Made by a program: the position numbers and the translations under genes. 64,000 nt of DNA from Crossaster papposus. Its lineage: Eukaryota; Echinodermata; Asteroidea; Velatida; Solasteridae. Within the stretch, counting starts at the first letter, position 1. The number at the start of each line of letters is the position of its first letter. The notes beneath the pieces were generated by a model, which saw only the letters and a list, made by a program, of their open reading frames with translations, searched no databases and was not told the origin of the DNA. Location: contig JBAIAA010000258.1 in NCBI GenBank assembly GCA_037893245.1, positions 682,001-746,000 on the forward strand, in the 5' to 3' direction. Positions 1 through 11,928 of this stretch are shown here, in pieces.

Positions 1-2467
1 TAGATAACTATAAAGCACAAGTTAAAACTGAACAAAAGCAATTCAAGCGCGACTTTAACAACAACAATGTGCACAATTTTATCCATGATTTAAATGAGAC
101 TGATTGGAATTGTATAACGTCATTAAATGACATGAATTGTTTGTATAATACCTTCCTAGATCATGTACTTAAACTGTATAATGAACACTTTCCATTGAGA
201 GAGGTAAAATGTCGTTATGATAAACAACAGTCACCATGGTTATCTGATGGTATTTATAATTCAATTAGAAAGAAAAATTACCTGTATAAAAAGTTTCTTA
301 GAAATCCTACTCCTCAGAACAAATCAACTTATACTGTGTATAAAAACAAATTAAATTCTTTAATAAGAATATCAAAAAAAAAAAAATTAAGTAACAAATT
401 TAACTAAGAAAAGGGCAATATCAAAGGAACATGAAAGCTCATTAATTCCTTATTGAACAAAGACAAACCAAAGCCAAACCCATCTTATTTTATTCAAGAC
501 GGTGTAAGAATTGATGACAACAAAGACATTGCTGATGCATTTAATGCATATTTTACTAACATTGGTCCTAGCCTCGCAAATAAGCTTCCATTATGTAACA
601 CCTCGGTTGATTCTTTTCTTAATGCCAGGTGCTCGAATTCTTTATTCCTCAAACCAATTACACAAGAAGAAGTTGTAGGTATTGTGAATAGTATACCTTG
701 CGGTAAGGCCCCAGGTTTTGATGGCTTAAGTTCGTATATTGTTAAGCAAGCTAGGAACTCACTGGCAAAACCACTAGCTAAAATTTTTAATAAGTCACTA
801 ACTTCAGGAATCTTCCCTGATGGATTGAAAATAGGCAAGGTTATTCCCATTTATAAAGCGGGATCTAAGCACGATACTGGAAACTTTAGACCTATTTCTG
901 TCTTATCTATTTTCTCAAAGGTTTTTGAGAAATTAATCTACAATCGACTAATAGGCTTTGTAAATAAACATAACATTTTGTCCGAATCGCAATTTGGCTT
1001 TAGGAAAAACCGATCAACCGAGCTTGCAACCTCATATGTAGTAGATAACATTTTAAATGCCATAGACAACAATGACTTTTCTGTTGGCATATTTTTGGAC
1101 CTGTCCAAGGCTTTTGACACAGTTAACCATGATATACTTATCCATAAACTAGAACACTATGGTGTCCGTGGTATAGCCTTGGACTGGTTCAAAAGTTACT
1201 TAACTGACAGAAAACAATTTGTTTCATACAACTCTGTAAGTTCTACTAATAATTTTATATCTTGTGGAGTCCCACAGGGCTCTGTGCTGGGCCCACTACT
1301 ATTTATTATTTATATTAATGACATGTGCAATACATCTGATATTGTCTCATTTTGTCTATTTGCAGATGATACTAGTTTGTTATATAGTCACAATAATGTA
1401 GACATAGCAGTTCGGACTCTTAATATTGAACTTGGGAAAATAAGTACTTGGCTTTTAGCCAATAAGCTTTGTGTAAATCTTCTTAAATCAAATTATATGA
1501 TTTGTTTTATTCTAGACAACATAAGTATAATCAATCTGTTCCCTTAATTTTAAATGACATCACTTTAAATCAGGTAAAAAGTACTAAATTTCTTGGTATT
1601 AACATTGATGAGCATTTAACATGGAAAAATCACATCAATGATGTAGCTAGTAAAATTTCAAAAAATGTCGGTATCATGAATCGTTTAAAACATTTCTTAC
1701 CGAGTAATATTTTATTAATACTTTATAATTCTTTCGTTCTTCCATATTTAAACTACTCAATTCTTACATGGGGTGGTTCTACATCACCGCAGTATAATAG
1801 ACTTGTAATTGTACAAAAGCGGGCTGTTCGTATTATTTTTAATGCTGGCTACCGCGATCATACTTCTCCACTATTTGGAAATCCTAAACTACTACAGTTC
1901 AATGAACTTTATTATTTACATTTGGGTAAGTTTATGTATAAATACATGAACAATTGATTGCCTTCCTGTTTTAATTCCTCCTTTACCCTCACTTCAAATA
2001 TTCATTCATATAATACCCGAAGTACTGCAAGGAAAAATCTCTTTGTCCGTTTTAACACAGGACGTCGTTGTTCAAAAATAGTATTGTTCAACGTGGAACT
2101 GCATTATGGAATGGTCTTAGTGGAATCTTTAAAAACATCTCGCTCTATACCAAATTTTACCCGAACATTTAAAACGCAATTACTAAATACATACATGGTT
2201 GGTCTTCCCTATAAATGTGTATGTTTTGTAAGCAACTATTTTTCTTGTACAGTTTAGTCCTGTATCTTTGTCGTCTGTCCATGGGTTAGGGAACAAAAGC
2301 CTCGGCTTCACCCTATACCTCATTGTTGTCCCACCTTTTACACTTGTATTTGTAAAAACGTTATAACTGTATTTATTGATAATTTTTAATTTAATGTCAA
2401 TTTATATCAGTTGTTCATTATGGGTCAACATTGAAATAAATGTAAAATGTAACTGCAAAAAAAAAAT
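1..2467 (+). mobile_element. Non-LTR retrotransposon (LINE), CR1/Jockey group, 3' portion
   Basis: The stretch carries reverse-transcriptase coding remnants followed by a roughly 200-base 3' UTR that ends in an A-rich tail (about 2456-2467). This is the layout of a target-primed LINE on the plus strand. The window starts inside the element, so the endonuclease part and any 5' truncation cannot be judged. The CR1/Jockey assignment rests on the RT motif style only; the exact clade is not determined. Confidence 0.85.
69..2257 (+). pseudogene. LINE reverse transcriptase, broken by stops and frameshifts
   Basis: The frame from 69 holds a linker typical of LINE ORF2 (a PWLSDG-type motif and a basic KNYLYKKF segment). 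It stops at 405 and 432, then resumes in the same frame with the RT domain. Visible RT motifs are GKAPGFDG, FRPISVLS, LDLSKAFDTVNH, GVPQGSVLGPLLF and the catalytic FADD box near 1363-1374. A frameshift near 1500 moves the thumb/C-terminal part into another frame, where TKFLGINID and the YNSFVLPYLNYSILTW segment are seen. A further stop lies at 1955, with more shifts after it. Family members copy their RNA into DNA at the target site. This copy cannot encode a working enzyme. The RT call is secure. Confidence 0.9.
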
Positions 2468-2949
2468 ATAAAACAATAAAGCGCACATAAAATAAACGGC
2501 CTTTCATTGCGCTGCGGACTGACTGTTCTTTTCGATCCTTTGTGTGCGCCTTCTCAATCCGGTATTTGTCTGATTGTGTTTATTGCATGCTGCGCCTTGT
2601 GAATAATAGGAACCATTACATTTTATACGCGCACGTACGAAATCATGTGAAGCAATGTTTATGTGTATATGGCCTGTAACAATTTTACTAAATTGCCTAA
2701 ACACTATACTAAATTGCCTAAACACGTATGTTAAAATTCAGTGTGTTTAAAAAGTGTTTTGCACTTAATGTATTCAGAAGTTAAACACCTGGTTTCACAT
2801 ACGTATTCCTGTACGCGTATCAAATCTAATGTACATTGTAGTGTGCATGCCCAGCTCATTATATAGCAGTTCTCAGTGAAACACCTTAAACCTTAACAGT
2901 ATTAAATTTCAATATGAATTCTAAGGTATATAAATTACTAGAACATAGT

Positions 2950-3046
2950 GGGAATTACTGGTCTCGAAGTGTAGGTTAGCTCGACTACCTCCCTCGGCTT
3001 TGCGTTGGGAGTTAGTCAAGCTACACCTCGGGACCAGTAGTTCCCC
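2950..3046. repeat. Imperfect foldback hairpin, about 42-bp arms
   Basis: Arm 2950-2993 begins GGGAATTACTGGTC. The reverse complement of 3007-3046 begins GGGGAACTACTGGTCC and follows it with a few mismatches through to the CTCCC inner end. The loop is about 13 bases. This looks like a small foldback MITE or hairpin insertion; target duplications are not obvious. Confidence 0.75.
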
Positions 3047-3824
3047 CTACTTTCCCTCGAACCGTGCTGTATTTGTATAATATCGCACACAATGAACATC
3101 CAAGACCAAATAACCCCCGACTTTGGTTCACAAAATGGCGTTGGAATTGAAACTGCTGAACCGAATCGGTATTTCTTTGTATCATTTTCCTTCTAACAAA
3201 ATTTCCTAGCCATACATAATAATTGGTTACACCAGGGGAATAATGTCCATGGTTATTTTTAGAAAGGTTTGAACACTTTCAGTTTGATGTGATAGCATTG
3301 CAGTGGTGGCAGCTTTTAGGGGGTTATCATGCACTGTACAAAATAAAGCCGTAATTCTACGGGAAAGTCCTGGTAGTCGGGGCGCCAGAACCGTCCTGTA
3401 ATAAACGGTGGTCTTATTTTTTACTGGACGGACTGTTTTTTATCAACTTTCGAGTGCTGTCAGTTTACGTTGATATTCTTGTAAAAAGACGGTGTATAAC
3501 AAATCAACCCAGTACGTTAATGAAATTCGGCTAGGTTGCCACAAAGTAACTTTAGGTTAATTTTACAGATATGAATGAAGTGGGAATCAACTGATTACAC
3601 ATATTACACATTAACAGTAGACAGTGTAAAAATGCTATAATAAACCTACTAACCACAAAGATGTCTTGATTTGGTTTTATATTCCAATTTTCATATTGAA
3701 GTCACGCTTTCCCATGAATGATTTTAATATTTTGAATACAAAAGGAAATCGGAACCTATGTTTGCCAAAAGTCAAAATTTTATCATGGAATATTTATTGT
3801 TTGAATAATAACAGTCATCCCCCA

Positions 3825-3856
3825 ACCCGGTCATTATAGCGCAGTAATGACCGGGT
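3825..3856. repeat. Perfect 12-bp-stem hairpin
   Basis: ACCCGGTCATTA at 3825-3836 is the exact reverse complement of TAATGACCGGGT at 3845-3856, around an 8-base loop. It lies just outside the left arm of the long foldback element and may be part of its terminus. Confidence 0.7.
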
Positions 3857-3892
3857 CCTCGCATTGTTATTCCCTTTAATAAATACCTTTTT

Positions 3893-4622
3893 AAGGAGAA
3901 CAATGGTGAAAATGCTCCAAACTTCGTGTCCTATCTTTCGGCGACATTTCCAGTGTTTTGTTTTCATGTTCAGAGGCCATATTTTAGCTTATACACGGTA
4001 CCCTGTCTCTTCAATATGTGTTTTTATTATAACCCATACTTTGAGACTAGACTAGCTGACTACTGATGCCCACCGTGCATAGCAAAGTGCTAGCGGTAAC
4101 AGACGACACGCGCATTTTGAATAATGCCGCGCGTAAGGATACAAACGTTTTACGCGTACATTTATAGCGCGCAGTATCAATATTTGACGCGTCCTTGTTA
4201 CAAGTTACGGAGGACTGATGCATTCGGAGAGTTGAGGGCTTCGGATTTGTCGAGACTCGATCACGTGGAGGGCATTATCATGTAGTAATAACCCGGCTTT
4301 CAAGAAGAGGCGAAAAAATGCAACAGTCCTACGGTAACTTGTAACAAGGACGCGTCAAATCTTGTACGCGTAGAATGTTTGTATCTATACGCGCGGCATT
4401 TAAAAAAATGCGCGTGACGTCGGCGCGTTGCTATGCAAGGTGTGCATCAGTAGTCAGCTAGTCTGATTCCGAAGTATGGGTAACACTAACAACGCATATC
4501 CAAAATACTGGGTACCTTGCATAAGCTAAAACATGGCCCCTGAACATGAACAAAAAACGCTGGAAATATCGCCGAAAGAAAAGTCACGAAATTTAGAGCA
4601 TTTTCACAATTTTTCTCGAGGT
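3893..4622. mobile_element. Long foldback element with arms of about 300-330 bp
   Basis: The left arm (about 3893-4221) and right arm (about 4321-4622) are inverted copies over nearly their whole length, with small indels. Shared blocks include GACTAGCTGACTACTGATGC, GACGCGTCCTTGTTACAAGT, CTTTCGGCGA and GTGAAAATGCTC. The centre, about 100 bases, is unique. No coding capacity is seen. Foldback elements and MITEs of this kind are moved by transposases supplied in trans. A transcript through it could fold into a long double-stranded RNA. Confidence 0.85.
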
Positions 4623-4680
4623 TTGCAGAAAATAGTTAATTCTGGCGTTTTTCGGTTCCACGAAGTGACACTGCACTCTA

Positions 4681-4718
4681 TGTCAGTTCGTTTTCATTTT
4701 CATTTTCACGAACTGACA
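4681..4718. repeat. Short hairpin, 11-bp stem
   Basis: TGTCAGTTCGT at 4681-4691 pairs exactly with ACGAACTGACA at 4708-4718. The loop is a TTTTCA-type repeat. Confidence 0.6.
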
Positions 4719-4739
4719 CCCGTCTTAATTATTTAGTTA

Positions 4740-4756
4740 TTAATGGACCGATCCGG
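4740..4756 (+). repeat. 17-bp transposon-like terminus TTAATGGACCGATCCGG
   Basis: The exact reverse complement of this 17-mer occurs at 21047-21063, and in its duplicate at 29239-29255. At each place a CTTAGCAACGG block lies further inside. This is what two copies of one element terminus would look like. The partner terminus was not found near 4740. Confidence 0.5.
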
Positions 4757-5584
4757 ATTTGACCATAAGCCCCGCCCACCTTAGCAACGGCATGGCGACG
4801 CCATTACCTTAGACTTGAAGACAAGTCGTTAGATAGTCGTGTTTAATCCGTGAATTTCAGTCGAAATTCATCGGCACGGCTGGTTTAAGACTAGTAACGT
4901 GCCGAGTTGCGACAGATCTAACGACTTGATCAATACGTTCTCGCACCGTTATTCATATATGCGTGCAGCGCAATACATATGCAATGTATTTCTGCGGTGA
5001 GATCCAATGGCGCGCTGCTATGCAAATGTTGACTCGTCCATTCCGTTACATGGGGAGTTCTTCTCAATACTTTGGGAACATGTTTCTAGATCTGGTGATG
5101 TTTAACGACCAACACACTCAGCTAGGTCAATTGCGTGTTGCAATAAAATATATCATTGTGATACACTTGATTTATTTGAGTTGTGTATGCTCTATTATTA
5201 CCTTTGTAATGTTACACAATACAAATTACGAACCCTTGAAGTAATGAGAATGATCTACGTAAAAAAGAATAGTATCTAAACACCTCTTTTAACCGCATGT
5301 GTTGTACGAGATCTGTGAAGGTGGTTTAAAAACACTGCCGGCGTACATGTACACACGTTCGTGCTATTAGCGCACGACCGAGAAAACGAATTTAATATCG
5401 CAGGAAACGAAGTTAATATCACAAAAACAATCCAGTTTGATGAGGAAGACTAAGTTAAACATAACTATAACACCCAAGAATTACATGTTTACGCCAAGTT
5501 TAATGCTAAATAGACCTATTTTGGGGAAAAGATACAATGCAGTGCAAAGTCTATGGGAAATGTCGGACAAGTATTTTCAAGATT

Positions 5585-5589
<5 letters not shown>
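4757..5589. other. Non-coding, nothing recognised
   Basis: No domain, repeat array or credible exon was seen. The first few hundred bases may be the body of the element whose terminus is at 4740. A 93-codon open frame at 4963-5244 has no family features. Confidence 0.4.
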
Positions 5590-5621
<32 letters not shown>

Positions 5622-5632
5622 GGGGGGGGGGG
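5590..5632. repeat. Poly(T)31-poly(G)12 tract
   Basis: An uninterrupted run of about 31 T is followed directly by about 12 G. Read on the minus strand it is poly(C)-poly(A), the same order as at 52549-52580. Confidence 0.9.
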
Positions 5633-5845
5633 AGGATAATTCCACATCATAACTTTATGCACAAACCATAGGAAAAGGCAAAACGACATTTTTTGAAATT
5701 GTTGATTTAATTTTACATTCAGACAATAAAAAAGTGCCAGTTTTATGATAAAATTAAACAGAGAAAATGTCAGTGTGCTTCATGAAAATTCAATTGGCAC
5801 ATTAATTGGTTTGTTCGTGGGGTACTGTGTCACTCTCGACGGTCT

Positions 5846-5868
5846 ACGGTACGGTACGGTACGGTACG
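5846..5868. repeat. Short ACGGT tandem repeat
   Basis: Four to five copies of the pentamer ACGGT, followed by a CACGATACGA duplication. The surrounding 5633-6330 holds no gene that I can recognise. Confidence 0.75.
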
Positions 5869-6330
5869 CATGCACGATACGAATTTCGCACGATACGAAG
5901 GCAACACTTCACGGCTCGCTATCCTATCATATCAATGTACATGTACGCTCGACCTATCCAGTTTGTAGAGATCAGTGGTACCGGGTACCAGTACAATACG
6001 CGAAGCAGCGTAGAATACATGCTCTATAAGCTGCTCATACATTTTTATCCCCTCTGGAATCTGAACCAATCAGAGTGCTCGCATAGAATTCGCTAGCGAT
6101 TGTCATAGGTTGTGTACAAAACTGAAAACGAATTGTCCAAGTCGGTAATTTAACTTCGAACTCTGCACATTGGGAACGAGGCAACCGCAACCTCCCCCGT
6201 GTACATACCGAGTGGACCGCTATTACCGACTTGGCACCAAGTCTACCATTACCTCGGTCAAGTTGCACACACGTGAACGTACGTACGTACGTATGCGTGT
6301 ACATGTACGTGTAGGCTAGGCGTAGAACAC

Positions 6331-6789
6331 GTATGTTCACGCCCATTATGTCCGCTTGTTCCATTACGTCCGACAGTAATTTTTGGACGTCCAAGAACGA
6401 TTATGTCCGACCCATTACGTCCGACAGACGATTGTGTCCGACCCATTACGTCCGACAGACGATTGTGTCCGACCCATTACGTCCGACGGACGATTACGTC
6501 CGACTCATTACGTCCGACAGACCATTATGTCCGACCCATTACGTCCGACGGACGATTGTGTCCGACCCATTACGTCCGACAGACCATTATGTCCGACCCA
6601 TTACGTCCGACAGACGATTATGTCCGACCCATTACGTCCGACAGACGATTATGTCCGACCCATTACGTCCGACGGACGATTATGTCCGACCCATTACGTC
6701 CGACGGACGATTATGTCCGACCTATTACGTCCGACGGACGATTATGTCCGACCCATTACGTCCGACGGACGATTATGTCCGACCCATTG
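6331..6789 (+). repeat. 31-bp minisatellite array with a conserved flank
   Basis: About 12-13 units of 31 bp from about 6405. Each unit is built from two related halves, GTCCGACCCATTAC (14) and GTCCGACAGACGATTAT (17). A lead-in of about 75 bases (from GTTCACGCCCATTATG, including the palindrome TTGGACGTCCAA) is shared, inverted, with the array at 16537-16983. Thirty-one is not a multiple of three and the unit has no stop codon in any frame, so all three plus frames stay open. These are not genes. Confidence 0.9.
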
Positions 6790-6978
6790 TGTCGATGACA
6801 AAGTGTTGCCAATGCTAGATTAGGCTTGTCCCCACCATATATTAATTTATTAATTTGCATAAGGGCACGTATAAATAACTAACGCACACTTATTTGACCA
6901 GTTCTGCGAGTGCGCAGTAATAACTTATGCGCCAATCACACATACACGGCCCGCGCACTGAAACAATTAGCAATTTTG

Positions 6979-7475
6979 GCCAGTGCGTTGTCGGTCGCTA
7001 GGTGTGCGTCAGCATTCGTTACTCGTTCGTTGAGTGCGCATGTCCAGCAAACATACAGCAAATATGGGCGTGCTGAACGAGTGCTAAACGAGTCTCTAGC
7101 GCGCAGCGTTCTTCTAGCGAGTTCCTAGCGTGTACCTGGCGTGTACGCAGCGTGTAGGTTTGGGGTATATAAACGGGTGCCGCTCCCCACCTCCTCATCA
7201 ATTCTCCTCCGACTCACGTGACTCCCTTCTCACGTAACTGCTTCCGTTCGCTGTCTGTGCGTTGAGCGCGCGGCGCATGCGCGTGCCATTCGTTCTGCAC
7301 GCTAGCAACACGCTGTGCATTCGTTCAATTTTTCTAACAAGTGCGCTATGTATACGCTCTGTATGCGCTCGGTATGCGCCCTGTATACGCGCAGCGCGCT
7401 AGCAACACGCTGTGCATTTGTTGTCGACTCGCTATCTTCTCCCAAATCAAAAGTTGGGCGCACAACGACGCACTG
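6979..7475. mobile_element. Harbinger-like MITE with iteron arrays and a TATA box
   Basis: Termini CCAGTGCGTTGTCGG (6979) and CAACGACGCACTGG (ending about 7475) are imperfect inverted repeats. Inside are degenerate 9-11-bp motifs with a TGCGC or TACGC core, for example GTATGCGCTCG then GTATGCGCCCT then GTATACGCGCA near 7360-7395. A TATA box sits at 7166-7173. The layout resembles the non-coding ends of the Harbinger element at 17193-20541. The superfamily is inferred; no target duplication was confirmed. Confidence 0.5.
7166..7173 (+). promoter_or_regulatory. TATA box inside the MITE
   Basis: TATATAAA in a GC-rich setting, followed about 30 bases later by a pyrimidine-rich stretch suitable for initiation. 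It is probably a relic of the transposase promoter, since no coding region follows. Confidence 0.4.
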
Positions 7476-7579
7476 GTTTAATTTCCATTTGTTAAATAAA
7501 TTTTCAATGCGCGGGCTGTGCGTCGCGTATGTGTGACCGAACCATTAAGGAATTAGAGAAAGGGCACTCGGAGAGTACA

Positions 7580-7853
7580 GGGCCCAATTTCACGGCGCTG
7601 CTAAGCACACGATTTTCTGCTAACCGAGCCTCCGTCTATTTCATGGAGACCGTAAGCAGTAAGCGCAGCAAAAGGCACGCTTAACCTAGCGGGAAAATTT
7701 GCTTAAATCAGTGACGTAACAATAGAATCTCCATGCGCGCGCAAACGTTAGCACAAAAACGCCGTAAAATAGCGCTTAAGGTTAGCAAATTTGTCTGCTA
7801 AAGTTAGCACAACTTTTCTGCTAGCTGTTAAGCAGCGCCGTAAAATTGGGTCC
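7580..7853. mobile_element. MITE with 25-bp terminal inverted repeats
   Basis: The left end GGGCCCAATTTCACGGCG continues CTGCTAAG. The right end is its inverted copy (AGCAGCGCCGTAAAATTGGG then TCC). The interior repeats GCTAA and TTAGC words and is non-coding. No clear target duplication was seen. Confidence 0.8.
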
Positions 7854-8677
7854 AGGGCGCGCGTTTTTATAATGTCGTGGTTGCGTATATGGACGTGTCA
7901 CGCACAGATGGGTGACGTTAGTGTAAACGTACGCTGTGTGTTTATTTACTTTCGGCACAGACCCAGTCTACTACCGACATGTAACACAAACGCGATGAAT
8001 AGCTGCGTATCATCTTCCATCTCTGTATTTTCCCGTATAATAAACTTGGTATACATGGGTGCACCGGTTTTAATGGGTGTTGTTTGTATACAATTATTGA
8101 TTTAAACATTAGTGCCCCCGGGGCGCGGACCCCGAATTTGGCAAGATTTTTCAGGGTCAACAGAAGATTTGGTCATTTTTAATTTCCTCTTCGCTAACCC
8201 AGGTTTCCCCCGCATAGAAAAGTACCTCTCAAACACTCGTGTAAATTAACTTAGGGGCCATTCTAAATTTGCAATGTTTTAAAATGTCGACTTTTGGTCG
8301 AAATTTGTTTGACCCATCCACCCACCCCCAATTTCGATTAATAACAAATTGATTTGTCAAGCAGTAAAAAAAATCCAAATACATTTACATGTGCAGGTAC
8401 ATGTACATGCATCTGTAAATGTCCAGTTTAGTGACGCGTGACGAAGCTGTTGGTCTGCCCCGGGCCTTTCACAGGTGCCCAGAAGATTTCTGCATGTTCC
8501 ATTTTTGCTGAGCAGTGGCAAAACTGGTGTCTTTTGGACTATGTTTAGAGAGCAAACATGACGCGCACACAAAACGTACATATGGTGAACAGGGGTTTTT
8601 CATAATTTGCTTCTGCTCCGTACCTCGCACGTTGTGACATCCATGTTTATCGTGTTTTGCCGATCTAGCACAACAGG

Positions 8678-9104
8678 GGTGCATTCCACTTACGCGAACT
8701 GTTTGCGCGAACGTTCGCCTATGTTTTAAGTTGGCGCCAGTCGAAGTGGAACGATATTTTTTAAATTATGGTTATTGAAATGGCGGCGCCCAGTCACAGT
8801 GACATCGTTTGGTTGGCTGCTTTTTGTCCAACTACTAAAATATCCCTGTAACTGCTCAAAACAATTCACCGTTTATAACGAAAAGTATGAAACGTAAATC
8901 AAAACCGTGAAAAAACACTGCCGCCTGCTATCCTCTTCGCCATCTTTAAAATACGTCACTGGCCAACAGCGAACAGCTGGGAATGACGTTCGCCGTTTTC
9001 GCTAACGTTCGCCAACATAATAATTGGCGCACATTGCGTTCCACTCTCGCGAACAACGCTAACGTTGGCCAACGTTGGCAACGTTCGCTTGAGTGGAACG
9101 CACT
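8678..9104. mobile_element. CpG-rich MITE nested in the 8.25-10.5 kb transposon
   Basis: Terminal inverted repeats: GGTGCATTCCACTTACGCGA on the left and TCGCTTGAGTGGAACGCACT on the right. Subterminal GAACGTTCGC and AACGTTGGCCAACGTT words are self-complementary. The interior is non-coding. Confidence 0.75.
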
Positions 9105-9185
9105 CTTGGTATAAGGCCTAACAACTACGAACGCCTAGTTTTCAAGTCCAATAAAAAACCACCTCCACGCGTGGTGTTTCACACA

Positions 9186-9520
9186 GTGGGGTCACACCAC
9201 TGACCTCTACACCTGGACGGACCATTGTCCATATTCTGCTGTGCTAACACTTGAAGTCGGCGCGAACTGGAAGTGCAACATGGCGGACCCGAGACGTCAC
9301 TGCTGTGAGCCAATGAAATGTCCAGGTGTGGAGGTCAGCGGATTTATTCTGTACATTTTGTATTTATAAACATTACGTAATACGTATCGTACCAACACCT
9401 GGACATTTCATTGGCTCACAGAGTCACGTCGTGGGTCCGCCATGTTGCACTTCTCCGCATGCCGACTTCAAAATGAAACAATGATGATCTGTCCATGTAT
9501 AGAGGTCAGTGGGTCACACA
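9186..9520. mobile_element. Foldback element with about 140-bp arms
   Basis: Blocks on the left arm recur inverted on the right arm: CACTGACCTCTA, TTGAAGTCGGC, AAGTGCAACATGGCGGACCC and GTGAGCCAATGAAATGTCCA. The centre near 9368-9390 contains the palindrome ACGTAATACGT. No coding capacity is seen. Confidence 0.8.
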
Positions 9521-10532
9521 CATACTGCAACCGGTGCATAATACATGTACACAATGTACATACAGCTCGTAGTGTCTCACGAGAAAGAAGAAAATCAGGG
9601 GGGGGGGCGGAAGGGGTGTTGCGCAATCATTTGCGATCGCAGTTTGGGTACACTCCATTTAAAAAAGGTGATAACCATTAAACATAAATAAAAAATCCAT
9701 GTATACTGTTAAAAGTCTCTCTTTAACAGCACTGAAAACAGAATAGTTTATATTAAAAGAGTATTTTCAATTGTTGAGGTGCTTAGTTTTAAATAAAATG
9801 TGTAAAAATATTACCGACAATTTTCCGTTGGTTTATTGCAGTAGCTAACGTGTATGAATGGGTCCAGGTGGGAATTTCGTTACAAAACGTCTCCCCTAAA
9901 ATGGCTACAAATATCGACATAATGTGAAAAAAATTATCGTTCATCCTCTGATTTTTTTCCACTAACGTAATAATTAGGAATAGATCTTTCATTCCTGAAA
10001 GTTAAATAAAAATCCCTCGGTACATCCTCTAGATATTTGACCTTCTTTTTTGAATGTTTTTTTAAAAATGGTTTCTGCCAATTCTCAAACGCAAAAGTTT
10101 ACGCCATGCCTGTACTGTACGAATCTGGCTTTGCGGACGTAGCGGAAATCACTGAATTCGGGGAGCGATGCACGGAGCTCGTCGAGTGCAAATTTGTACG
10201 TGTTTCAATGGTGCGCTTCGAGGTAGCGATCTATACGTATTTACTGTATAAGATGTGCGGCTCGTGAGCGTGGAAGAATGAATGAGATACATTTTAACGT
10301 TGGTGGCGCACTTTTTTGGGCCCCCTTCCGCCCCCTGGAAAAATCGTGTATCGGAACACATGGTGCGCAGTTGTTTCAGGCATGGAGGAAGATTGCGGTT
10401 TGGGTTTCTTTTGCTGTTTTTTTTAAATGAAAAGTGAATTTCGACTTTCAATTATTTTTCTTGACCCACCCACCCACTATTTCGACCAAAAGTCAAAATT
10501 TTAAAACATATTGAAAATATTGAATGGCCCCT

Positions 10533-11928
10533 GAGCTCTTTAGAGAAATTCGAAATAACACAGTGTATAGTTGCACGTGAACAATTGGAAAGGCTTCCCT
10601 GCTTTTCCAAATGTATAACAAAAACGTTCTCAAAATGCCCTTCTAGTGTAATACGTGCCCCATGAGAGAAGCTTTATTAAAGTCAGTGTGTTTTCAATTT
10701 ACAACACAATAAAAGTGCACAAAAGTAGTACAAACCTTTTGAGCGGAGGTGAAAATAGTGTGAACATTAAACTTAGAGGAAATCGTATAAAGTGCATAAG
10801 TGAAACATCGACATAAAAAAAACCCGGTATTAAAAGAATTTCTTTACATTAAAACAAAATGATAACTATATACATGTTGGACCGTAGCATCTGTTTTTAA
10901 CAAGACCGATCTGAAGGGAAACCTAATGTAAACTGTTTGCGTTATATCTGTTCGCTGTGGGTTTTTTGTAGCAATTTGCCACGAATTGGGCTTTAGGAAC
11001 GTTAGTTTAGTTACTGCTCTGTAACCCTATAATAGTTATCATAATAGGTAACTCTTTGACACATTTTGTATGAAATGTGTTACAAATAATACAAAATTGA
11101 ATGAATGGATGAACGACCGGATGGACGGATGGACGAATGGACGAATAAATAAATGGCGTAGTATATACATGTATAGTTACTTCGATAAGAAAGGCACATT
11201 ATTTTGTTCTTGTTGCACTGGGTCACAGACCAATATAATACCTGCACATTAAACAGTTTACTTAAACTATACACATTATAGTGCATTCCAGAACGACAAT
11301 CATAGCGATGGCTTAGAATGTATAAGACCAAAGCCTATAACAAAGTAACAACTATGTGTAGAAGTTTTTTAAACTATCCCATTAACCGTGCACAACAGTA
11401 ACAAATAATTAAGTAAACAAGACTTGAAAATATATTAAAACTACCAAATATTGTCACACTTCAGAATTATAGGAAATAGGATTAGACACAATTTAAGCGA
11501 CGATAAGCATTAATTTGTCAATAGAAATACGCAACACAACTTTGACTTAAACTTATTATTGGAGGATATTATTCACAGATTCGCCGGGGCTGATTATGTA
11601 TTTTCGCTATCTATTATTAATAACGACTGTATGATGTTAAACAAAATACTTACTACTTCTAAAATACAAACTAAATATTGTTCTCAAATGGTGGTTCTAA
11701 CGATCTGTATTCTCTGAGACTTGATCTTGCACTTAAACTTAAAGCGATTCTGTCCACGCCCCAAAATAAGTGTTTATAATTCAGGACAATCACCCGGATT
11801 TATGATCCCTGCGGAATGCGTCATAATCATTTACATTGTGTTGATTGGAATTTATATTCTCATATACATTTTTAGACTCTAGCTGGCTTCTTATTGCTTG
11901 TCAAACCTTGATAAAGCGGGGAGTTAAA
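10533..11928. other. Non-coding, nothing recognised
   Basis: AT-rich DNA downstream of the Ginger-type gene. A short degenerate GGATGGAC/GAAT repeat lies at about 11100-11155. No exon, tRNA or transposon terminus was identified. Confidence 0.5.

Larger units (their letters stand above)
2468..3892. other. Non-coding, no gene recognised; two hairpins
   Basis: AT-rich sequence between the LINE tail and the large foldback element. Open frames are short and have no recognisable domain or codon pattern. The only clear structures are the two inverted repeats listed separately at 2950-3046 and 3825-3856. Confidence 0.6.
8253..10532. mobile_element. 2.3-kb non-autonomous DNA transposon with about 70-bp inverted ends
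   Basis: Left end 8253-8325 (AGGGGCCATTCTAAATTTG, later GACTTTTGGTCGAAAT) is matched by the inverted right end 10460-10532 with modest divergence. No transposase is visible inside. The interior has taken up at least two further elements, at 8678-9104 and 9186-9520. The superfamily is not assigned because no target duplication could be read. Confidence 0.7.

Noticed and set aside
5836-5868. Short regular repeats considered as a CRISPR-like array
   Set aside because: Direct pentamer repeat without spacers, in a eukaryotic context; no cas genes.
6333-6823. Three overlapping 130-160-codon frames of repeated SDPLRPTDDYVRPIT-type sequence (also 16430-17009 and 24633-25212)
   Set aside because: They are translations of the 31-bp minisatellite in all three frames. 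The period of 31 with no stop codon explains them fully.
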